Positions 51,427-56,413 of a stretch of DNA of 56,413 nt are shown one piece after another; position 1 is the stretch's first letter, and every line of letters begins with the position of its first letter. Location: assembly GCA_964394205.1 (NCBI GenBank), contig CAYMVS010000008.1:1-56413 (forward strand). Reading direction: 5' to 3'. Source of the DNA: HGM05190 sp964394205. GTDB lineage: Bacteria > Bacteroidota > Bacteroidia > Bacteroidales > Muribaculaceae. The translations under genes were made by a program, and so were the position numbers. The notes beneath the pieces were generated by a model. It saw nothing but the letters and a program-made list of their open reading frames with translations. It was not told where the DNA came from and ran no database searches.

Positions 51427-51888
51427 TTAAAGTTCGTTACCCGCGTAAGTGAAAGGAAGTGCCACCGGGGTGTAATCAAAGATTTCATCGGGGTGAAAAA
51501 ATCTGTTTATCTCGGCCTCGGCATCTTCAACCGACGAGGAGGCGTGGATGAGGTTTTCCTGGCCGCTCATTCCAAAATCGCCTCTTATGGTGCCCGGAGC
51601 GGCCTCGCGGGCATTTGTGGCGCCTGTCATGGAGCGGACAACCTTAATCGCGTCGACCCCCTCGAGTATCATCACCACCACCGGGCAGGCGGTCATCGAG
51701 GCGACGATTGACTGGAAGAAGGGACGGTCAACCAAATGTGCATAGTGCTCTCTCAAAATCTTCTCGTCGAGCTGCATCATCTTCATGCCGGCAACACGGA
51801 GTCCTTTCTTCTGGAAACGGGCGAGAATCTCGCCTGTGAGGCCGCGTTGCATAGCCGAGGGTTTGAAAATGATGAGAGTCTGTTGCAT
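51427..51888 (-). CDS. ndk: nucleoside diphosphate kinase
   Basis: A 153-residue enzyme that balances NTP/dNTP pools by ping-pong phosphotransfer through His115 in SGQENLIHASSS. TLIIFKPSAMQRGLTGEIL, DRPFFQSIVASMTACPVVVMILEG and GATNAREAAPGTIRGDFG are canonical. The ATG at 51888 begins the family; an upstream in-frame ATG at 51936 falls on the promoter box. It is monocistronic, with an unusually long AT-rich upstream region. Confidence 0.96.
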   Translation of the reverse strand: MQQTLIIFKPSAMQRGLTGEILARFQKKGLRVAGMKMMQLDEKILREHYAHLVDRPFFQSIVASMTACPVVVMILEGVDAIKVVRSMTGATNAREAAPGTIRGDFGMSGQENLIHASSSVEDAEAEINRFFHPDEIFDYTPVALPFTYAGNEL

Positions 51889-51933
51889 CAATTTGATTTT
51901 TAAGGTTTTTTTACACTTTCCTTTCGTTTGATT

Positions 51934-51965
51934 CAAAAGTAGGCATTTTCAAATGGCCGACCAAA
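51934..51965 (-). promoter_or_regulatory. promoter of ndk
   Basis: The minus strand reads TTTG (51962-51965), 20 bp, TACTTTTG (51934-51941). Confidence 0.75.
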
Positions 51966-51990
51966 TTGTGTCGATACAAAAAACGTGAAA

Positions 51991-52125
51991 CAATTGTAAA
52001 GAAACCTAAAATCGAGTTGTAAAATGCAGTCAAACAGATAGATATTTCAATTGTGAATAAAGGTGAAATATGGTAAACAACTGTAAACGCCAATTTTTCT
52101 GTGTTAACAGATGTAAAATATTGTA
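51991..52125. repeat. AT-rich tract with iterated TGTAAA motifs between ndk and recG
   Basis: ATTGTAAA, GTTGTAAA, ACTGTAAA and GATGTAAA, with the weaker ATTGTGAA and ATTGTAAT, occur at roughly 23-33-base spacing in an otherwise gene-free 280-base stretch. No coding sequence is convincing here. Confidence 0.45.
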
Positions 52126-52170
52126 ATTTTTCAGCCAAATCGTTTAACACTTGGCCGCGATGACGGGGGG

Positions 52171-54279
52171 TCAGCTGATGCGGCTCCAGTCGGCCACACG
52201 GTTGGTCAGCAACGACAGCTCGCGGGCGGCGATGGCGTTGTGGGGAGCTGAAAGCGAGGGGTCGGAGTCGAGTATGGCTATGGCGGCATTGCGGGTCTCC
52301 TCGACCAGGTCGCAGTCTTTGGTGATGTTGGCGACCTTGAGGTTGAAGAGCATGCCGCTCTGCATGGTGCCCTCCATGTCGCCGGGGCCACGCATCTTCA
52401 TGTCGGCCTCGGCGATGACAAAGCCGTCGGTGGTCTTGGTCATCAGCGTCAGGCGCTCGCGAGTCGTTTTAGACAGCTGTGGCTTTGACATGAGGATGCA
52501 ATAGCTCTGGTCGCCGCCGCGCCCGACGCGCCCGCGCAGCTGATGGAGCTGTGACAACCCGAAGCGCTCGGCGTTTTCGATCACCATGATGGTGGCGTTG
52601 GGCACGTTGACCCCCACTTCGATGACGGTTGTGGCAACCATGATGCGTGCCTCGCCCGAGGCAAAGATGCCCATCTGGTAGTCTTTCTCGTCGGGTTTGA
52701 GCCGGCCGTGCACAAAGGCCACGCGATAGTCGCGGAAGGTGTCGCAGATTATCTCATACCCCTCGTTGAGGCTTTTCAGGTTGAGCTTTTCGTTCTCCTC
52801 GATGAGCGGATAGACGATATAGACCTGACGCCCCTCCCTGAGCTGCCGGCCGATTGCCTTGTAGACATCGAGGCGCTGCTTGTCATAGCGCAGCAGCGTT
52901 GTGATTGGCTTGCGCCCGGGGGGCAGCTCGTCGATGACCGACAGGTCGAGGTCGCCATAGAGGGTCAGGGCGAGAGTGCGCGGGATGGGGGTCGCCGTCA
53001 TCACCAGCACATGGGGCGGGATGACGTTTTTGGCCCATAGCCGCGCGCGCTGGGCCACGCCAAAGCGGTGTTGCTCGTCAATGACAGCCAGGGCGAGATT
53101 CTTAAACCTGACGGTGTCTTCAATAAGGGCATGGGTGCCCACGAGGATGTGGAGCGAGCCGTCGAGCAGCTGGCTGTTGATGATCTCCCGCTGCCGGCGG
53201 GGGGTAGAGCCGGTGAGCAGCTTTATGTTGAGGCCTATGGGGGCGGCCATCTTGTTGAGAGTCTCAAAATGTTGGGTGGCCAGAATCTCGGTCGGCGCCA
53301 TCATGCAGGCCTGAAAACCGTTGTCGACCGCCATGAGCATAGCCATGAGCGCCACCAGAGTCTTGCCGCTGCCGACGTCGCCCTGGATCAGTCGGTTCAT
53401 CTGGCGCCCGGTGCGGGTGTCCTGTCTGATCTCGCGGATGACCCGCTTTTGGGCCCCGGTCAGCTCAAAGGGGAGACATTCTTTATAAAAGGTGTTGAAA
53501 TAGTAGCCTATCTTGTCAAAAACAAATCCTCCCGACGATGACCGGCGGTTGCGGCTGAAGCGCTGTATGTCGAGCTGAAGGTAGAACAGCTCCTCCCACT
53601 TGAGGCGATGGCGGGCGGCGGCCAGTGTCGAGGCGTCGGCCGGATTGTGGATGGCCCGCAAGGCATCGGCCAGGGGCATCAGCGAGTGGGTGGCGATGAG
53701 GCCCGGCGGGAGTGTCTCGCCAAGATTGGCCGGGAGGGTGTCGAGCACCTGCTTGACAAGCGAGAAGACAAGCCGCGAGGTAAACCCGCGCTGACGCAGG
53801 CGATCGGTCAGCGGGTAGACCCCGCGCAGGCCCGAGGTGTCGGTCCTGGAGCCGAGGGCATCGATCTCGGGGTGGGTCATGGACCAGTGGCCGTTGAAGA
53901 TCGACGGCTTGCCAAACACCATGTAGTCGCGCCCGGTCTGATAGGCTTTGCGTATCTCGGCCAAACGCCTGAACCACACTATCTCCATCACCCCCGAGCC
54001 GTCGCTGAACAGCCCGACAAGGCGGCTCCTGGCTCCCTCGCCAAGGGTGGTAAACGAGATGAACCGCCCTTTGACAAGCATCGAGGGCATCGAGTGCTCG
54101 TCGGCATCGCGTGGAAAATCGGCGATGCGGTAGACGGTGCTCCGGTCAAGATAGGAGGAGGGGAAATGAAAGAGCAGGTCGTGATAGGTCGAGATGCCAA
54201 GCTCGCTCTTGAGCAGCTTGGCCCGTGCCGGCCCGACCGACTTGAGGTACATCACGTCGCGTTGTCTCAGTCGGTTCAT
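52171..54279 (-). CDS. recG: ATP-dependent DNA helicase RecG
   Basis: A 702-residue branch-migration helicase that remodels stalled forks and Holliday junctions. The N-terminal wedge/OB domain (SLKSVGPARAKLLKSELG-like start, DRSTVYRIADFP) precedes helicase motifs: FELTGAQKRVIREI, Walker A LIQGDVGSGKTLVALMAM, APTEILATQHF, the DEQH box AVIDEQHRFGV, VMTATPIPRTLALTLYGDLDLSVIDELPPGRKPI and the C-terminal ATTVIEVGVNVPNAT, QLHQLRGRVGRG. Length is normal. Its start overlaps the ispD stop by 4 bp. Confidence 0.96.
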   Translation of the reverse strand: MNRLRQRDVMYLKSVGPARAKLLKSELGISTYHDLLFHFPSSYLDRSTVYRIADFPRDADEHSMPSMLVKGRFISFTTLGEGARSRLVGLFSDGSGVMEIVWFRRLAEIRKAYQTGRDYMVFGKPSIFNGHWSMTHPEIDALGSRTDTSGLRGVYPLTDRLRQRGFTSRLVFSLVKQVLDTLPANLGETLPPGLIATHSLMPLADALRAIHNPADASTLAAARHRLKWEELFYLQLDIQRFSRNRRSSSGGFVFDKIGYYFNTFYKECLPFELTGAQKRVIREIRQDTRTGRQMNRLIQGDVGSGKTLVALMAMLMAVDNGFQACMMAPTEILATQHFETLNKMAAPIGLNIKLLTGSTPRRQREIINSQLLDGSLHILVGTHALIEDTVRFKNLALAVIDEQHRFGVAQRARLWAKNVIPPHVLVMTATPIPRTLALTLYGDLDLSVIDELPPGRKPITTLLRYDKQRLDVYKAIGRQLREGRQVYIVYPLIEENEKLNLKSLNEGYEIICDTFRDYRVAFVHGRLKPDEKDYQMGIFASGEARIMVATTVIEVGVNVPNATIMVIENAERFGLSQLHQLRGRVGRGGDQSYCILMSKPQLSKTTRERLTLMTKTTDGFVIAEADMKMRGPGDMEGTMQSGMLFNLKVANITKDCDLVEETRNAAIAILDSDPSLSAPHNAIAARELSLLTNRVADWSRIS

Positions 54280-54968
54280 TTCATTGACAGGTACAGGCGG
54301 GCAATCTCCAGGTCGCCCTGACGTGTGATTTTTATATTGCGGGGATCGCCCTCGACGGTCACAACGCGATGTCCCGCCATCTCCATGACGGTCGCCTCGT
54401 CGGTCATGGAGGGGGTCTCGGGCAACTCAAATGCCTTTACAAGCCCGCCGGCATCAAACGCCTGGGGCGTTTGCACGGCGTGATACCGGCTGCGGTCGAC
54501 GGCACGGGTTGTCCCGTCGGGGCAGTCTTCACGCAGCGAGTCGTTGACGCTCACCACCGGTATTACCGCCGTCGCCTCCCCCTTGACGACCGGGGCGACA
54601 ACAGCATCGATGAGAGCATCGGTGACAACGGGCCGGGCGCCGTCGTGAACCGTCACCACATCGCCCGGCTCAAGGCTGGGCAGGGCACCGAGCGCGCGGG
54701 CCACGCTCTGGTGGCGGGTGGCGCCCCCGGCGACAACAGTGGGTGAGGTAAAGCCGGCGCGTGAACACATCGACTGCCAGGCCTCGATCATCGGCTCGCT
54801 GAGCACCACCAGGGTCGTCTCGTTGCCGGGGCGCGACATAAACGGCTCAAGGGTGGCCATGAGCATCGGGCGGTCTCTCCCGATCTCAAGAAACTGCTTG
54901 GGCAGCGCCGAGCCATACCGGCTGCCGCTCCCCGCCGCGACGATGATGTGAAAAACCCGCCCTGCCAT
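54276..54968 (-). CDS. ispD: 2-C-methyl-D-erythritol 4-phosphate cytidylyltransferase
   Basis: A 230-residue enzyme of the non-mevalonate isoprenoid pathway, joining CTP and MEP to CDP-ME. FHIIVAAGSGSRYGSALPKQFLEIG holds the CTP-binding loop, VTVHDGARPVVTDALIDAVV the metal-binding Asp and Arg, and VQTPQAFDAGGLVKAF, MTDEATVMEMAGH, VEGDPRNIKIT the rest of the active site. Its ATG shares one base with the LysE-gene stop (TGATG), fixing the start at 54968 and implying coupled translation. Confidence 0.96.
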   Translation of the reverse strand: MAGRVFHIIVAAGSGSRYGSALPKQFLEIGRDRPMLMATLEPFMSRPGNETTLVVLSEPMIEAWQSMCSRAGFTSPTVVAGGATRHQSVARALGALPSLEPGDVVTVHDGARPVVTDALIDAVVAPVVKGEATAVIPVVSVNDSLREDCPDGTTRAVDRSRYHAVQTPQAFDAGGLVKAFELPETPSMTDEATVMEMAGHRVVTVEGDPRNIKITRQGDLEIARLYLSMK

Positions 54969-55609
54969 CAGATGAAACAATCAATAAGACCCCAGGCGAT
55001 GCCGGCCACGGCGATAAAGGTCAGAATCACCGCCAGCACCCGGTTTATCTTGACAATCGTGGCCGCCGTGAACCGCGAGCGCACCTTGTCGACACCCGTC
55101 GTCACGCAGAACCACCACAACACGGCGCCTATCAGCAGGCCGATATATCCCGCTATGTAGTGGTAACCCTTAAACTCGGGCGACAGGAAGTTAAACTGGG
55201 CAAACAGGGTCATTATAAAGAAGATAATCAGCGGGTTGGAGAATGTCAGCAGAAAGCCGGTCACAAAGTCACGCCAGTAGGTGTTGGCCGGGATGTTGGG
55301 CGCCGAGAGCGCCTGCTGAGGTTTGACCCGATAGAGGTAAAACGAGTAGGCAATGATGATGAAACTGCCGATAATCTGCAGGACGCTGTGGTGGGCGTTT
55401 ATGAAATCGGTGACAAACGACAGCGACAGTCCCGTCAGCATGGAGTAGATAAGGTCGGAAAGCGCGGCCCCCAGGCCGGTGCAGAACGCCGGCCAGCGCC
55501 CCTTGTTGAGGGTGCGTTGGATGCACAACATCCCGATCGGACCCATCGGGGCCGACACAAGGATACCCACCAGCAGGCCGCTGATGGTTATTTCTGCCCA
55601 TAATTCCAT
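54968..55609 (-). CDS. LysE/RhtB-family exporter
   Basis: A 213-residue inner-membrane exporter of amino acids or related solutes with the six-helix LysE layout. The hallmark VSAPMGPIGMLCIQRTLNKGRWPAFCTGLGAALSDLIYS gives the first two helices and the charged loop. TGFLLTFSNPLIIFFIMTLFAQF contains the family NP motif. The ATG at 55609 is preferred to a GTG two codons upstream. It heads the LysE-ispD-recG operon, and a TAATTTTG box ends only 5 bases before the ATG. Confidence 0.92.
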   Translation of the reverse strand: MELWAEITISGLLVGILVSAPMGPIGMLCIQRTLNKGRWPAFCTGLGAALSDLIYSMLTGLSLSFVTDFINAHHSVLQIIGSFIIIAYSFYLYRVKPQQALSAPNIPANTYWRDFVTGFLLTFSNPLIIFFIMTLFAQFNFLSPEFKGYHYIAGYIGLLIGAVLWWFCVTTGVDKVRSRFTAATIVKINRVLAVILTFIAVAGIAWGLIDCFI

Positions 55610-55614
55610 GACCA

Positions 55615-55622
55615 CAAAATTA
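55615..55622 (-). promoter_or_regulatory. -7 box of the LysE-ispD-recG operon
   Basis: The minus strand reads TAATTTTG and is followed by only 5 bases before the ATG, implying a leaderless or nearly leaderless transcript. The -33 element is weak. Confidence 0.45.
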
Positions 55623-55713
55623 CATCAAAAATTTGTATAAACTAAAAAATTGCCCAAATTTGTGTCAGCGCCCGCCCGGCGGGGGCGCGTTGACGTTTTG
55701 TCGCCCGATTTTT

Positions 55714-55744
55714 TTTGACCGTTTGACGATAATTGTTACCTTTG
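55714..55744 (+). promoter_or_regulatory. promoter of the last gene
   Basis: TTTG (55714-55717), 19 bp, TACCTTTG (55737-55744), 23 bases before the ATG at 55768. Confidence 0.8.
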
Positions 55745-55767
55745 TTGGAGTTAAACCCCATAAGGCT

Positions 55768-56403
55768 ATGAAACATCTCCTGATACTGCTGACCGCCATC
55801 GTTGCGCTGACAATCCCCGGCGAGATCGCCGCCCAGGGCATCATAACGCGCCCCACCACTAAGAAGGAACAACCCTCTAAACCTAAGCCAAACCCCAAAC
55901 CCGCCAAAAAGAAAACCCCGGCTAAGAAAGCACAGGTCAACCTTCGCCAAACATGCGAGAATCTTGACCTCTATACAACCCGTGACGGAGAGTGTTATTT
56001 CTTTAGCGTTGACGAGTGGAAAGCGCTCCCCGCTTCAGATCGAAACAAGTTTCAGAAAAATGGAGTGGTGATAAAGAATAACGGGCATTTGTTTTCTCTC
56101 GATCTACACGAATTAGGAGGTGATATGGAATGGTGTGAAGCGACGGTCATGTTTATGGCCTCATTACCGACGTTGACACAGGCTGAGGCTATCGTTGATC
56201 AATATGAAGCGGTCAATAACGCAATAATACAATTTGGCGGTGATATTGATCCCATGCGGTGTTTTTATTGGACAATAGAAGAAAAAAATCCCGACTACGC
56301 GTGGGCCTTCGAAATGGTTAGCGGTGACCTGGTCGACGTTGGCAAGACAATTCAATTAAAGGTTCGCGCAATCTCGCCCATACCGTGTTCGTCGGCGATG
56401 TAA
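55768..56403 (+). CDS. secreted protein with Lcl-C-terminal/DUF1566-like domain, paralogue B
   Basis: A 211-residue exported protein (signal MKHLLILLTAIVALTIPGEIAA), with a Lys/Pro-rich linker longer than in paralogue A, the shared LDLYTTRDGECYFFSVDEW block, and a diverged lectin-like part (CFYWTIEEKNPDYAWAFEM, closing KVRAISPIPCSSAM). Compared with 49016-49630, the first third and the last 25 bases are nearly identical while the middle has diverged, a mosaic pattern. The sequence ends 10 bases after the stop, in a stretch also present after paralogue A. The ATG at 55768 starts the signal peptide and follows the promoter. Confidence 0.8.
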   Translation: MKHLLILLTAIVALTIPGEIAAQGIITRPTTKKEQPSKPKPNPKPAKKKTPAKKAQVNLRQTCENLDLYTTRDGECYFFSVDEWKALPASDRNKFQKNGVVIKNNGHLFSLDLHELGGDMEWCEATVMFMASLPTLTQAEAIVDQYEAVNNAIIQFGGDIDPMRCFYWTIEEKNPDYAWAFEMVSGDLVDVGKTIQLKVRAISPIPCSSAM

Positions 56404-56413
56404 ACCCTTTAAT

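Noticed and set aside
51977..51992. Possible parS site (ACGTGAAACA) upstream of ndk
   Set aside because: Only the right half of the consensus palindrome matches; the left half has six mismatches of eight.
51911..52150. An 80-codon minus-strand frame between ndk and recG
   Set aside because: AT-rich, overlaps the ndk promoter and its start, and shows no protein-like pattern.
49016..56403. Diversity-generating retroelement acting on the DUF1566-like paralogues
   Set aside because: The differences between the paralogues are not confined to adenines, and no reverse transcriptase or template repeat is visible in the window.

Overview
The window reads as chromosomal DNA from a GC-rich member of the order Bacteroidales, most likely family Muribaculaceae (S24-7). 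The support is: Bacteroidetes-type promoters (TTTG, a spacer of about 19-22 bp, then TAnnTTTG) before many genes; family-restricted proteins (DUF6452/DUF6048 pair, DUF5683, DUF3078, DUF4832, DUF3737); C-terminal sorting tails of type IX secretion style; and the parA-parB-DUF5683-lytic transglycosylase order. The family assignment is an inference. The window ends inside a duplicated gene and begins at what looks like a chimeric join, so it may be one whole assembled contig.

Layout. 1-890: a truncated EttA-type ABC-F gene, cut at base 57 and joined to 56 bases resembling a TRAM domain on the other strand. 1079-8718 (+): clostripain-like lipoprotein, MscS channel, then an MBOAT O-acyltransferase with two tandem DHHW/AlgX-like proteins (a probable surface-polymer acylation cassette), then an orphan histidine kinase. 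8681-13500 (-): an overlapping operon of a RelA-type (p)ppGpp synthetase with a broken hydrolase domain, a TPR-like lipoprotein and an ArnT-like glycosyltransferase. 13679-14623 (+): a full-length but catalytically broken glutaminase homologue carrying four cysteines. 14717-21791 (-): two large secreted multidomain proteins. 22017-26100 (-): overlapping operon DUF3737 / MATE exporter / PatB-type lyase / SGNH hydrolase.

26305-32267 (+): parA, parB, DUF5683, lytic transglycosylase, DUF4832 protein, facing a secreted pectate lyase (-). 34584-38378 (+): GT2 polyprenyl-phosphate-type glycosyltransferase, DUF6452 lipoprotein, DUF6048 protein, SDR and RpiB, meeting a WG-repeat lipoprotein (-). 40489-40572: tRNA-Leu(TAA). 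40818-43576 (+): acpP and fabF, separated by an attenuator-like hairpin, then a DUF2156 acyltransferase. 43563-48648 (-): a three-gene envelope operon led by a DUF3078 protein, thioredoxin, and a biotin-dependent carboxyltransferase.

48649-50498 is the most unusual stretch. A small secreted protein lies between inverted copies of a 96-bp two-hairpin repeat whose stem shows compensatory changes, beside a second pair of hairpin repeats, another inverted repeat and a gene remnant. 50499-55609 (-): M23 peptidase, Ndk and the coupled LysE-IspD-RecG operon. The last gene (55768-56403) is a mosaic paralogue of the protein in the repeat island.
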